Positions 46,641 to 57,649 are shown, numbered from the stretch's first letter. The stretch: DNA of 64,000 nt from Pieris napi (GCF_905475465.1 NC_062249.1:2616501-2680500), one strand, 5' to 3'. Translations and numbers: made by a program. Notes: a model not told the origin generated them from the letters alone.

Positions 46641-46839
46641 TTTTATTTAACAAGAATTGTTCTTTAGATATTCAGTTGCTATTGTTTTAAGGTGGGAACT
46701 GACCAACGTTACGAGGTGTAATGTAACATGTAATGTAATGTTACACAGCGAGTATTCCGTGCAGTCAGTACGTCGTGTTACGGGAAAAAACAACGTAACA
46801 CGACGTACTGACTGCACGAATGCTCGCTGTACAACATTA

Positions 46840-47569
46840 AGGTGGGAACTGACCAACGTTACGAGGTGTAATGTAACATGTAATGTAATGTTACACAGCG
46901 AGCATTCGTGCAGTCAGTACGTCGTGTTACGGGGAAACCAGCGAGCAACGAGCCGCTCGTTGCTCGCTTTGAGTGCTCCACCCGGCAGTCGGTTTTTTGG
47001 CGAATCCTTTGAGTGTTACGCGGTTCGGTCAGTACGCTCTTTGTCAAAAGTCGTCCCGAGCGCACGCGCGTCGCAAGTAATCACACGTCAATCGATCAAT
47101 CAATCAAACATGGAGTGGAACAAAGAAAAATTTCTGTATTTTTCTATAAAATGGAAGAAAAGAGGAAGTGTTGTGGAACCCAGCTCATCCAGAGCAAATA
47201 AATTCAACAGTTCTTCAAAAGCGATCGGAGACATGCGTACAAAGTTTTTATACTGTCCAGTAATCATTTGGTTTTTCAAAGTTGCTATCAATGACAAACC
47301 ACCACATATGCCTCTGTTTTTAAATAAGTTTGATCTCCAGTAACGTTTTTTCTTCTTCTTAATTTGGAAGAAACAATAATTAAGTAGAATCAAAGATACC
47401 AACGCGTCCTCGCTGTCGGCCATCTCGTGAACACTGGCGGCGAAAGCGGAGCACAGACGTTTGACGAGCATGTTACGCCGATTTTAATACACAGCGTAAC
47501 ATGCTCGATGCGTTACACGCTCGATGCGAATGCTACATTACACATTGTAACTTTGGTCAGTTCCCACCT
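46840..47569 (-). mobile_element. Inner PIF/Harbinger element with partial transposase
   Basis: 730 bp with AGGTGGGAACTGACC and GGTCAGTTCCCACCT ends and a TTA duplication at 46837-46839 and 47570-47572. The coding remnant at 47100-47471 is on the minus strand. It shares its termini with the outer element it sits in. Confidence 0.85.
47100..47471 (-). pseudogene. PIF/Harbinger (HARBI1-like) transposase, N-terminal fragment
   Basis: 123 codons. The likely start is MADSEDALVSLILLNYCFF (18 codons in), then KKKKKRYW, FKNRGICGGLSLI, YKNFVRMSPIAFEELLNLF. This fits the start of PIF/Harbinger transposases: an acidic start, a basic R/K-W stretch, a 'G..xxL' segment and the F-x-R-M-S-x-x-x-F-x-E-L-L motif. 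The frame then runs into unrelated sequence (LDELGSTTLPLFF) and stops, so the DDE nuclease domain is entirely missing. It is an internally deleted derivative that could move only with help from a full transposase elsewhere. A fragment expressed from it could bind DNA only if this region suffices, which is not known. Confidence 0.75.
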
Positions 47570-47854
47570 TTACATTACATGTTACATTACACTTCGTAAC
47601 ATTGGTCAGTTCCCACCTTTATAATTTCAACTATTTAACTATATAATAAAACGTTAAGATGATTTAGACAATTTCATAGATTTATATAATAGATAACTAA
47701 TCGTTGGAGTGTGTAAGCTATTCTATAGATGAATCATTAAAAAATAATACTTAAAATGTCGGCAAACCAAATTATGCAAGAGTTTCCTTTGACAGCAGAG
47801 CCCTACAAAGCCTATTAAAGCTTGTGTACTGTAAATATATGATGATAAATAAAA

Positions 47855-47950
47855 CTTGGCGACTAAAAAGAGTGAGACCAGTATGTTAGAAGAACTAGCA
47901 AGACACTCGACTACGCCCTCGATGGAAACTAGTAGTATTTTTTTTTATAT
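47855..47950 (+). mobile_element. LINE family B tail, diverged
   Basis: ACTTGGCGACTAAAAAGAGT and ACTACGCCCTCGATGG resemble the 51100 copy, with many changes. Confidence 0.45.
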
Positions 47951-48194
47951 TTATAAATTAATTTGATTTGATGTAAAGCTTAAACCTGCATTCGTCGTAT
48001 AACATATTCATTAGCATTAAACCGAATCAAATTCATGTTATAATAGCTGAAACTACTTAATATCGGAATACCAGTCCATGAACAGCTCTCAAAGCATAAT
48101 GATGAGCTATCGGTAAATTATTGAACCATAATTTAAATCCATGTGCAATCAACTGTTATTCAAGGGATACTTCGAATTGCGTTATATCACGTCA

Positions 48195-48320
48195 TTCTCA
48201 ACTTTATGGCTGCGCGTTCAAACCCCACTATCAGATTTTAAGTGTCAGTGAATAAAAAACATAGCGAGGAAACAGGCTTAGACTCAAGCAGCGTATACCA
48301 GGCACAAAGGTTACTTGCTA
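48195..48320 (+). mobile_element. SINE S1 relic
   Basis: GCGCGTTCAAACCCCACTAT, AACATAGCGAGGAAACAGGC and CCAGGCACAAAGGTTACTTG follow S1 order. The head is lost. Confidence 0.5.
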
Positions 48321-48392
48321 AAGAATACCTTATAAAATACTTTAAAAAAATCAAACTGATGTCAATCACCTGTCAACAGAAAAGGCTTGCAA

Positions 48393-50136
48393 TAGTCTAG
48401 TCGACAAGTTGAAAATGGAACAAAATAGAGATACTACTCCTAAAATTATGTGCGATAGCTCATTGGATCCGGAATGACGTCTAGAAAAATGTGCTAAAAG
48501 CGTGTATTAGCACATAAAAAATTGCAAAAGTTATAGACCATTAAAGATGAAAAAATAATGGCATTTAGTTTTTTGCCAATATTTAATAAACTATTAATAT
48601 TTAAGAAATTTCAAATAAAGATTCTGAAAGAAGAGGAAATTTCCAACAAAAAACTCCTGACTCCCAGAACTCTATCTCTATTATTTATAATGTTAATTTA
48701 ACGCTAAAAATAGGTCTGCGGGTGACATTTTTAGGATTCGCGCGTGGCGTCAAAAGCGACTACGGCACATTAATTAATTTATTTAAGGTATTGAATATTT
48801 TTTTTTAAATTTGAAAAAATTATGGTGTGTTCTGAACACTATAATTAATTTATTCCCGTTGAAAATTTTACTTAAAGTTAATTTTTTTAAAATTTTTGTA
48901 AATTTTTTGATTATCATGAATATTACTTTTATTTAAAATTAAAAAAATTTTTTTTCTATACTTTGTTATATTATGGTTGTTTTTGTTAATTTTAGAAATT
49001 TTAGAAAAAAAATAAACAAAAGTTGAATATTTGTTTATAACAAATTGGTAAGTTAATAAACAATAGAATTGTTGATAAAAAAAATTTTTTTTCTGTTACT
49101 TTATAGAAGACTGTCAATTATGATTTTTCGGAAAAAAAAATTTCTTAACTAATTATTTAAACAATAGAAAATTAAAAAAAACGATTATAAACAATTAAAA
49201 ATTGTTATTAAGGAAAATTTTTTTTTTTAAAAATCATAAAAATTTTAATGTAATAAAGTTGTGTTAAATTTTTTTTAAAAAATATTGATTTAATCAATTT
49301 GTTAAAAAAAAAATTTTTAACAAATGGCGGGAATTTTTTTTTTTGCAAATCAATAAATATCTTGTATTAATAAAAAAACGATTATATGATGATTGAGAAA
49401 AAAAATTTTTTTTTTAACATCATTACCTGGATTTTTAAGTTTTTGTTTAAGTAAAAAAATTGTTATAAACAAAGTATAAATATTTTTTTAACTTTTATGG
49501 CACGATCTTGTTAAGTATGTATGTAAGAAAGGCTCTACGAAGCGAAATATTTTTACGACCATTATTTAAACATTTTTTTTTCACTTACAATTAAGACGGT
49601 CGTTCGAGAAAATTTCGTTAGTTAACAATTATTTAACTTGTTGAAAAATTAACTTTAAGTAAAATTTTCAACGGGAATAAATTAATTATAGTGTTCAGAA
49701 CACACCATAATTTTTTCAAATTTAAAAAAAATATTCAATACCTTAAATAAATTAATTAATGTGCCGTAGTCGCTTTTGACGCCACGCGCGAATCCTAAAA
49801 ATGTCACCCGCAGACCTATTTTCAGCGTTAAATTAACATTATAAATAATGGAGATAGAGTTCTGGGAGTCAGGAGTTTTTTATTAGAAATTTCCTCTTCT
49901 TTCAGAATCTTTATTTGAAATTTCTTAAATATTAATAGTTTATTAAATATTGGCAAAAAACTAAATGCCATTATTTTTTCATCTTTAATGGTCTATAACT
50001 TTTGCAATTTTTTATGTGCTAATACACGCTTTTAGCACATTTTTCTAGACGTCATTCCGGATCCAATGAGCTATCGCACATAATTTTAGGAGTAGTATCT
50101 CTATTTTGTTCCATTTTCAACTTGTCGACTAGACTA
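48393..50136. mobile_element. 1.74-kb palindromic DNA element with about 495-bp inverted arms
   Basis: TAGTCTAGTCGACAAGTTG at the left end is matched by CAACTTGTCGACTAGACTA at the right. The match continues to about 48888 and 49645 with only a few differences, such as CCAACAAAAAAC against CTAATAAAAAAC. Arm landmarks are GTGCGATAGCTCATTGGATC, GGATTCGCGCGTGGCGTC and CTATAATTAATTTATTCCCG. The core (48889-49644) is extremely AT-rich with no gene. CAA lies on both sides of the element and could be a 3-bp duplication. The superfamily is unknown. Confidence 0.85.
48889..49644. repeat. A-tract/T-tract core of the palindromic element
   Basis: AAAAAAATTTTTTT-type junctions occur near 48945, 49080, 49133, 49205, 49300 and 49403, each roughly 55-135 bases from the last. 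No coding frame is seen. Confidence 0.6.
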
Positions 50137-50689
50137 CAAATCTCTATCCATTTGTTGTCTAGGTATCGTATTACATGATAAAATCATTATCATACTCAAA
50201 TATTACTTAATTCCAACAATATGTCATACATATACATTATACAGGTTAAACCGATAACCTGCCTTTGAAGTTTAAAAAATAGATTAAACTGAGTTTCTTA
50301 TTAATTCTCGTCCGCGCTACTCCCTGAGAACACGCTGGGAATTGACCGTAAATTAATTGTTAAATATTCTTAAGCGTACATATTATGTAACGTAATTCCA
50401 AACTAGTAAATATACAGCCTTTATCTCTACATTAGCAATCAAAGTTAAGTGGCATCGTTGATCGACCATATTACAAAATGTGCATCGCGTGGCAACTGGA
50501 TTTCAACATAATATCATTAAAAATGTACTTGGAATATATTGCATTAGTTGTCAAGGTAGCCGAATGTGTTTATTTATATTATTATAAAACCTCACAGCTG
50601 TATGTCTCCCTAGTGCGTGTGTGTGAAGTTAACAGTTTATTTTTCGTAAAAAAAAACTTTTTGGTCTAGACATGGTAACTCCGCGATTT
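50137..50689. other. Unassigned stretch
   Basis: AT-rich; nothing is recognised. Confidence 0.3.
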
Positions 50690-50770
50690 ATATTAGATCT
50701 ATTATTTAATTTCAAGAAAAGAGCGTATCAATTCTTAAGGCCGGCATCGCACTCGCGAGCAAAATCAACC
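50690..50770 (+). mobile_element. LINE family A tail fragment
   Basis: AATTTCAAGAAAAGAGCGTA, TCAATTCTTAAGGCCGGCAT and CGCACTCGCGAGC, in family A order. Short relic. Confidence 0.55.
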
Positions 50771-51099
50771 TTTAATTGGAAGGTTCGTTCGTTGGAGTTA
50801 AGAAATGCATACCTGACCACAGGATTCACATCATTCTTACCATATTCTATGGAATCTTACTTTATGATCATAATTCTATAACGATAGACATAACTTGGAA
50901 AATGCTTGAATTGTTGCCAACATTCCAACCTCCAACCGCAGTGTATCAAAATTCACGAGTTCTTGAATAGTTGGGTTATTTTTATTGATAGTTTCAAGTT
51001 TATTGTGAATACGATTTGTCTATATTTAAGTCTTTAAATAAATATTAAAATAAAAATTATTACGCTTTAAAACCATATGCAAAAAGAACAAAGATTTGT

Positions 51100-51295
51100 A
51101 TGACTCAATACTTGGCGATTAAAAAGAGTGGCGGAAAGTTTCTTGCCAGTTCTTCTTACCCGCTCTACGCCCTTGACTTGCGAACTGGTAGTAAATGTAA
51201 ATTTACAATTTATTTAACTTATTTTTGACGATTCATAAGTGTACTTGTTTACCTATGTGAAAAAAGATATTTTGAGTCTGAGTTTGAGATTGAAC
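51100..51295 (+). mobile_element. LINE family B tail, best plus-strand copy
   Basis: TGGCGATTAAAAAGAGTGGC, GGAAAGTTTCTTGCCAGTTC, CGCTCTACGCCCTTGACTTG, TTCATAAGTGTACTTGTTTA, and an end of TTTGAGTCTGAGTTTGAG. The minus-strand relative at 53560-53995 shows that this is the 3' UTR of a LINE with a reverse transcriptase. Confidence 0.7.
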
Positions 51296-51812
51296 AAATC
51301 TCCGTCTTAAATATGAAAACACGATATAACGACCTGATAGCCTGAATCAGCCTTAGGTAAAAAGTAGGCCAATTATCACATAATCCATCATCTCCGCCGC
51401 TTTGACCTTTTTAATTAGCGTATACTTTTAAAATATTTTACAAATTTTGTCGAGAAGTAGTTTAATTAATTTTTATTCGAAATATGTTACAAATATACGT
51501 TATTAAGTAAATAAATGCTCCCCTATTATATATAAAAAAATAATAATAATTTAAGAGTACATTTATGAATAAAACACTGCTAGAACTATCTGCCGTACAC
51601 AATTACTTTCTTTGCTACTTTTTTAGATATACATATGTGTCTATATATCGCTTTAATAAAATGAGCAAACGATGATAGGCAATTGTACCAATTTATAACG
51701 AGGTTAAATCAAAAATATCATACCGTGTGATGTGTGATATGTGATATGGGCGTATGTGTGATTTGTTCTCACCATGTGCATGATATTCCCAGATGATGCA
51801 TCGTTTATTTTA
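51296..51812. other. Unassigned stretch
   Basis: Nothing is recognised. Confidence 0.3.
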
Positions 51813-51815
51813 TAA

Positions 51816-53416
51816 TGGTAGGGGGGCCCAAGAGGGGATTTCGGGATTTACTAAAGCGCGGCAGATTAATATATAGGGGGATACCTTGTACCCGGTTAAG
51901 TACCTCCACAAAATATGAGGCCCATATATAAGGCCGCCCGTGAAGGAGACAGGATCAGATTAGTAAAAAAAAATTGACCATCAGAAATTCCCAAGCGCGT
52001 CAGATTAAGGTAGGGTGAGTTAATTACATCCTAAAAAGTGTATATTCCACTAATCTGACAATTTGAGAGTGACGGAAAAAAAGGGGAGGGCAACAAAGTT
52101 GTAAAAAAAAACCGTCATCTCGACATTCTCGAGCGTAGCTAATTTTTTTTTTATTTTGAAGGAAATAATTCAAGAATAATGAAAAATATATAATCTGACG
52201 ATTTCCGCAAGCCGAAATAACAAAAAATAGTCGATAAAGTTAAATGCGTGCAGCTGCGTGATGCCTACATTTCCTTTAACCGATCGGAATCTACTAAACG
52301 GCGTTCTAAATATTTCCCTCAAAATTACATTTCCTGTGAATTTGAACCGATTCGGACCGATAGATTTTGAGAAATTTTGAAAAATCTTAAAAAAATAAGA
52401 AATATTTTTTTTAAAGTGGTTTCTTTATTGATCAACTTCAAAAACTAATCCGCCTTTGAGCTTGAAAAACCACGTCGATCGCCACCAAGCTCGCCAAAAG
52501 CGGTTGATTAGTTCGAGAGATATCGTGAACGAAAGAAACCCGAAAAAGTGTTTTTTCGGGATTACTCCGAAATTTGTGGTTCTATCAATTAAAATTGCAA
52601 AATTACTTATCATGATGATAAAACTGCGTCGAATGCCGCCAACCGCGTGAAAATTGTTTGATCCATTCAAAAGTTATTGCGGTTTGAAAATTCCAAAAAT
52701 AGTGTTCTATGAAAATTCTATCAGACTTTCGAGCTGGGAGAGCTCAAATGCATAGACATGTTATTTCTTTGAACTCAGCGAGCTCAAAATATCAATTTGA
52801 AGCGCCCAGGAATGGAAGTAGCGGGAAGTTGCAGGAATGGCCCTTTCGGTGAATCGTTTTTCTAAAAAAATTTTGTCAGATCAGGCGAATCCCTCTAGAT
52901 AATCGTCAGATTATGAGACAGTACGTTTAGAACATAAAGATGAACCACATATATCTTAATCTGACGCGCTTGAGTATTTCAAAATTGCGATTTTTTTTGC
53001 ATATTATGAAAATGGCCGTGGGTTTGCGTCCCATCGAAATCGTCAGATTAGTGAATGAAAGCTTTTTTTTGGTGCACTTAACACTCCCTTAGAAAATCTG
53101 ACGCGCTCGATAATTTTTTTTTTTTTCATTTTCAACCCTTAAATACAACCACCCGCATCATGCAAACGATCAGATTAACATACGTACATTATTAAAAATA
53201 CGTAGGGCATAGATGCTATCAATATCTGACGCGATCGAGGGTGTCCATGCAACAGTTTTTTTTTACATATTTAACTATCTATAGCCGCTTCCCCCACCGA
53301 TGAAAAGGAATTTATCATATAACATTTTTTTCTTCTTTTTATCTAAGCTTTGCATCCCAATAGGTCTTTACGACGCTCGAGTAAATCCCCATTTAGCATC
53401 GTGGGCTCCCTTACCA
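51816..53416. mobile_element. 1.6-kb non-autonomous element rich in TAATCTGACG motifs
   Basis: The ends are imperfect inverted repeats: TGGTAGGGGGGCCCA ... GGGATTTACTAAAGCG on the left, and on the other strand TGGTAAGGGAGCCCA ... GGGATTTACTCGAGCG. TAA flanks both sides (51813-51815, 53417-53419), as in PIF/Harbinger elements. About a dozen TAATCTGACG/CGTCAGATTA motifs, several extended to CGCGCTCGA, are spread along the outer parts. No transposase is found; the open frames at 52425-52670 have no recognisable domain. Confidence 0.65.
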
Positions 53417-53454
53417 TAAGCATAGTGTCAATGGTTTCACTTCCTTACGATTTC

Positions 53455-53530
53455 GATCAAAAGAATGACGGAGAGTTTCTTACCAGTTCTAGTCCGCTCT
53501 TGATTTGAGAAGTGGTAGCCTTAGCTGTGA
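53455..53530 (+). mobile_element. LINE family B tail, short
   Basis: GACGGAGAGTTTCTTACCAG and TTCTAGTCCGCTCTTGATTT resemble the 51100 copy. It lies just before a reverse-oriented copy. Confidence 0.45.
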
Positions 53531-53559
53531 TAGCTAGTGATAGATTTGAAATTAGTGCC

Positions 53560-53995
53560 TTGTTTATTCATATAGGTAACCAAGCACACTTATGAACGTC
53601 AACAGAAAGTATATTAAATTTATTCTCAATTTACATTTACTACCAGTCAAGGGCGTAGAGCGGGCAAGAAGAACTGGCAAGAAACTTTCAGCCACTCTTT
53701 TTAACCGCTAAGTTTTACAAATTGGAGCAAATCAATCCGCAAAGATTAGGATCATTTAAATATTCGTCAAATTTATAAAAAGCTTTATTGATTAATTTAC
53801 GTTTAACGAGAGTTTAAAATTTATTCAGTGATAATTCTCTAATTTCGCTTGGGAGTTTGTTGTAAAAACGAATACAATTTTCATATAAGGAGTGATTTAT
53901 CTTCTGGAGCCTGGACGAATGAATTTTTTTATCATTCGCAACGCTATTACTCCTCGAAGAGAACAGATAGGCAGGTAACGTAATAAAAGTCTTAA
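53560..53995 (-). pseudogene. LINE family B: reverse-transcriptase C-terminus and 3' UTR
   Basis: Read on the minus strand from about 53995, the sequence translates to pieces such as SLYENCIRFYNKLPSEIREL, SLNKF, stop, TLVKRKLINKAFYKFDEYLN and DPNLCG. This is the 'FYNKLP...FK..VKRxLxxKAFYxxDEYL' end of jockey-superfamily reverse transcriptases. A stop interrupts it and the catalytic domain is absent. The 3' UTR follows (GCCAGTTCTTCTTGCCCGCT, CGTTCATAAGTGTGCTTGGT), tying the family B tails to this type of LINE. Confidence 0.7.
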
Positions 53996-54028
53996 AGTAC
54001 TTTCAACTATATTTTTCATATTATTCTT

Positions 54029-54082
54029 CAATTGCTTAATTAATTGTCCTCCACAAATGGTATGAAATTAATTAAGCAATTG
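54029..54082. repeat. Perfect 17-bp inverted repeat
   Basis: CAATTGCTTAATTAATT (54029-54045) is inverted at 54066-54082 with a 20-base loop. It could be a MITE remnant. Confidence 0.6.
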
Positions 54083-55455
54083 TTCAATAGAACTAATTTA
54101 AACACAGAAAAAGAAGCGGTACAAAAAATCTAAATATGTAAAATCTTTGTACCATAACAGTAAGTACTTTTACTATTTTGAATAACCAAAACCTATTTCT
54201 GCACCATACTCTTCCTACTTCTTTCCATAGTGTTGCGCTCAATAGTATTGGATCCCAAAATAACTTCTTTCACAAAAACTAACTCGTACCTATATCAGTT
54301 CCCCATACACTCAAAGCTCGTTAGCTACTCATGTGACTGGTTAGCATTCATTAATAAGTGCTTTAAAAAGACACCAAGAGCAAAACAGCTCCATCCGGCG
54401 TAACAATACTCGTTAGTTTGTACTTGCAACGTAATACTGGATGCAATCCATATATTTTCATGTGATATAACGGAGTTTAGCGTTCGACTGTGAGCTTCCT
54501 TAAAAGAACAAATTGTAACAATCGAAAAATCTGTGAAGCTTTCTCGCAAAAAATATAGTTAAAATTTCAATTCAAAAAAGATATTTTATTACAAATGATA
54601 TTTGTCAAAAGTCTGAAACCGGACAATTTTTAAAATCTTAAAACCGAAGTACATGAACCAAAACTTCCTTGATATAACTACAACATACATACCTATAGTA
54701 ATATTTTTATTTATTCCACATCATTATTCTATCTTTACAGTTATTACTAATGCGATAGAACGACACAATAATTATACCCATGTATATATGTATAATTTAT
54801 ATGTATTATGTATGTTTGTTGGGACTACATTTCCTCTCATAGACCGTCTCGTAGTCAGTTGTGCGTAAAGTCTTAAATTAAGCCAGCCTAGCTCCTTCCA
54901 GAATCTCAGAAGTCTCCTGGCCTTACGAAGCGACATCCCGATTATATAACAGAAAAATTTCGAAAACATAAATGCGTCTGAAAGCCTCATAACCAAACTG
55001 CCTGGATCAATGGTTGTATGATAAAGATCCGCATTTAGGTCGCAATTTATCGTGTTATCAATTATTGAATCGAATTACACCTTTGTTTCTATGATTACCT
55101 CAATAACAAGATTAATTCTTAGTATGAATGCGATAGCTTGATATATTTAATGCCTGGAATTAATTTTGATAAACATTATAATATCGGTACTACTTTTCAC
55201 TAACGATTCGAAACGTTATACATTCACTAACAATCTCAAACAACCTCTTCTCGGCCTGTCCTATGCTGAAACGGAAAGTATTCCTATTGTGCAACAGAAG
55301 TTTAATTATAAAGTTGTAAGTGTTATGTAGAAATTATTATGCCAAATACCGTTAATATGTCAAATGGCTGAGACTTGCTGCCTACGTCACAGGAAATCCT
55401 AGTGTGCGGGCTAGTGCACTTCCTTTTTTAACAAAACATCTTTTTTTATTATGAA
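54083..55455. other. Unassigned stretch
   Basis: No gene or element is recognised. Confidence 0.3.
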
Positions 55456-55821
55456 CTAGCTGGCCTGGCGAACATCGTACCGCCTAACTATCGGTCTAGC
55501 TATTAAGATAAAAAGAGAACGTTGATAATACAACAATTACATTATGTCAAAAATTTACCTTCCCGGAACCCTCCACTAACACTTGAACTTTATGATATGG
55601 TATTAAAGTTCAAATTGCCTTTAAATATTATTACGAATACTTTGTATGGGAATATAGAAAAGTGTTGTTTTTAGACTTTTTCACTCAATTTTTTTTAATT
55701 TTTCTCTCCGTAAGAACCATCCTCGTACTTCAAGGAATATTATAAAAAAAGAATCAGACAAATCGGTCAAGCCGTTTTCATGTTATGTCGTGACAACGGG
55801 TTTCATTTTTATATATATAGA
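55456..55821 (-). mobile_element. Complete non-autonomous Helitron (subfamily 2)
   Basis: Minus strand: TCTATATATATAAAAATG to GCCAGGCCAGCTAG, with A and T outside. It matches 21543-21956 through CGGCTTGACCGATTTGTC and the CCGGGAAGGTAAATTTTTG region, with about 50 bases missing. Confidence 0.85.
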
Positions 55822-56313
55822 TAATAAAGTTGTTTCTTTGTTTTCTTTTCTATTAAAAATACTGGTTGCTGAGATCCGCATTACAGCGATGAAGCCGCCA
55901 GTTGTGCAATTAATTGTTAAATAATATATATTATATATAGTTGTAGAGTTTGGAAAGGGAAGAAATTGTATCCCGTGCTCCATCTCTCACAATTAATTTT
56001 GATGGACAGCTTATTAGCATTTTCATTTAATAAAAAAGGCTACCTATAATAATAATCGCTTAGCGTTAAGATATAGACCCTATTTAAGAACGTGTCTCAA
56101 TGTTTATTTAGAGCACACTTGATAATCAGAATATTTAATAGTAATAATACAGATTTCCAATATTTTTCCAAGATTCTAAGGAACCGCATAATGTCCGCTA
56201 AAACGTAGACAAAGAACTGAGTAATGCGCTAACGAGCTAATTACTTTGACTAATTACAGCATTTAAGACGATAATACTTTTCAACTTGTGAAAAATCTAC
56301 GACATTCTATTTA
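55822..56313. other. Unassigned stretch
   Basis: Nothing is recognised. Confidence 0.3.
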
Positions 56314-56316
56314 TTA

Positions 56317-56843
56317 GGCCTACAACGCACTAGCGGCTGGCCGTGATGCGGCGTGCCGCTGCGGCAGGCCGCACATCGATTATTACATGAAACCGCACGA
56401 TAACAACGCACTGACTTGCGGTCAACCGTCAACCGCTCCGGTTGATCTGCAGCTGCGGCGAGCCGCACCGGTTGAATGATGCGGCGCGCCGCGTCCCCTC
56501 CACGCACTCGGCGCGGTTAGCCGTCCTACCTACGTCGTCACATATAATTATTTAACAAATGTAAACAAAATATTGTAAACCTATTTTAAAAGAGTAAAAA
56601 ATAAAATAATAAAATATGTTTATTATGGAACATAAGATACATGTATCACTTATTCCACGTCATTAAATTGGAATTTGTAATATTTCAAGAAGCACTGACG
56701 AGTGACGATTGCGGCAGACCGCAATAGGACCGCAATAGGGACGGTTAGCCGGAATACGGCATGCCGCTACGGCAGACCGTATATACTGCGGCCTGCCGCA
56801 GCGGCACACCGCATCACGGCCAGCCGCTAGTGCGTTGTAGGCC
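56317..56843. mobile_element. GC-rich PIF/Harbinger-like MITE
   Basis: GGCCTACAACGCACTAGCGG continues as CTGGCCGTGATGCGG and is inverted at the right end (CCGCATCACGGCCAGCCGCT). TTA is duplicated at 56314-56316 and 56844-56846. The arms are full of GCGGCAGGCCGC palindromes; the centre is AT-rich and carries a LINE tail. Confidence 0.88.
56600..56670 (-). mobile_element. LINE 3' tail inside the MITE
   Basis: AAAATATGTTTATTATGGAA, CATAAGATACATGTATCACT and TATTCCACGTCATTAAATT match 20590-20665. The insertion edges are unclear. Confidence 0.45.
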
Positions 56844-56931
56844 TTAGACTTAAGAACACAATAATTAGTACTTATGTAATCACGCATTTGGCTATACGCT
56901 TAGTATATATACCTATGGCGCTAGAATATTC

Positions 56932-57165
56932 TTTATATGTTCCGTGATCATTTCTAATTGGTAAGGTGAACAACCTTCTGTACCTGACACACCCCGTCGA
57001 CTTTTTGGGTCTAAGGTATGCCGGTTTCCTCACGATTCCTTTACCGTAGGAGCGAGTGTTAATTGCGCACATAGAAAGTCCATTGGTGCACAGCCGGGGT
57101 CGAACCTACGACCTCAGGAATGAGAGTCGCACGCCGAAACCTCTAGGCCAACACTTCTCTTTACG
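56932..57165 (-). mobile_element. SINE S1 copy
   Basis: TGTACCTGACACACCCCGTC, GGTATGCCGGTTTCCTCACG, CACAGCCGGGGTCGAACCTA and CGCCGAAACCTCTAGGCCAA follow full S1 order including both promoter boxes. The 3' tail side is truncated. Confidence 0.75.
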
Positions 57166-57649
57166 CCTAGTACCTACTCTTATATCAATCAGTAAGTGCC
57201 CTAAATAAATTTTTGTATCGAATTTTCATTGCCAATTGTAAAAGCATTAAAACATATCGAACATTCCATACTAGAAATATTTAGTTATCATTATTTTACA
57301 AAAGAATAAATTCCAAATTCAAAAACTCATCGCAATAAATTTCGAATCACGAACACTTGCTGACACAAATAAAACGCCAAGTGCAGAGCTCAGTGATGGG
57401 TAAAATAATTGTGATGCGTTTATTCAAAACGCGACCAATCGAGGGCAAGGTAAGGAACAATAAAGACCAATGGCGCGGAGCATAACAAAGGCAGATAAAA
57501 AAACATTCCCGAAGAACAGAATTAATGTCTTTGAAACGCGCTAGGAATATTAATGCGAACGATTTAACGTCAACAATTTGCATTTTTGTACTCACTACTC
57601 AAATTCTCATACAATAATGACTGGAAAATCAAATAGGGCACCGATGTTT

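Larger units (their letters stand above)
46690..47618. mobile_element. Outer PIF/Harbinger MITE split by a related element
   Basis: The ends are AGGTGGGAACTGACCAACGT and TTGGTCAGTTCCCACCT, with TTA duplicated at 46687-46689 and 47619-47621. Leaving out the inner element joins 46690-46839 to 47573-47618, a 196-bp fold-back whose arms pair over most of their length (GTGTAATGTAACATG / CATGTTACATTACAC; GTCAGTACGTCGTGTTACG inverted 15 bases later). Confidence 0.85.

Noticed and set aside
46657..47343. 228-codon plus-strand open frame
   Set aside because: It runs through the terminal repeats of the nested Harbinger elements and is repeated within itself because those ends are duplicated; no protein family is visible.
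52425..52670. 81-codon minus-strand frame as a transposase
   Set aside because: It lies in the 1.6-kb element but shows no DDE, zinc-finger or helix-turn-helix pattern; the overlapping opposite-strand frame is equally long.
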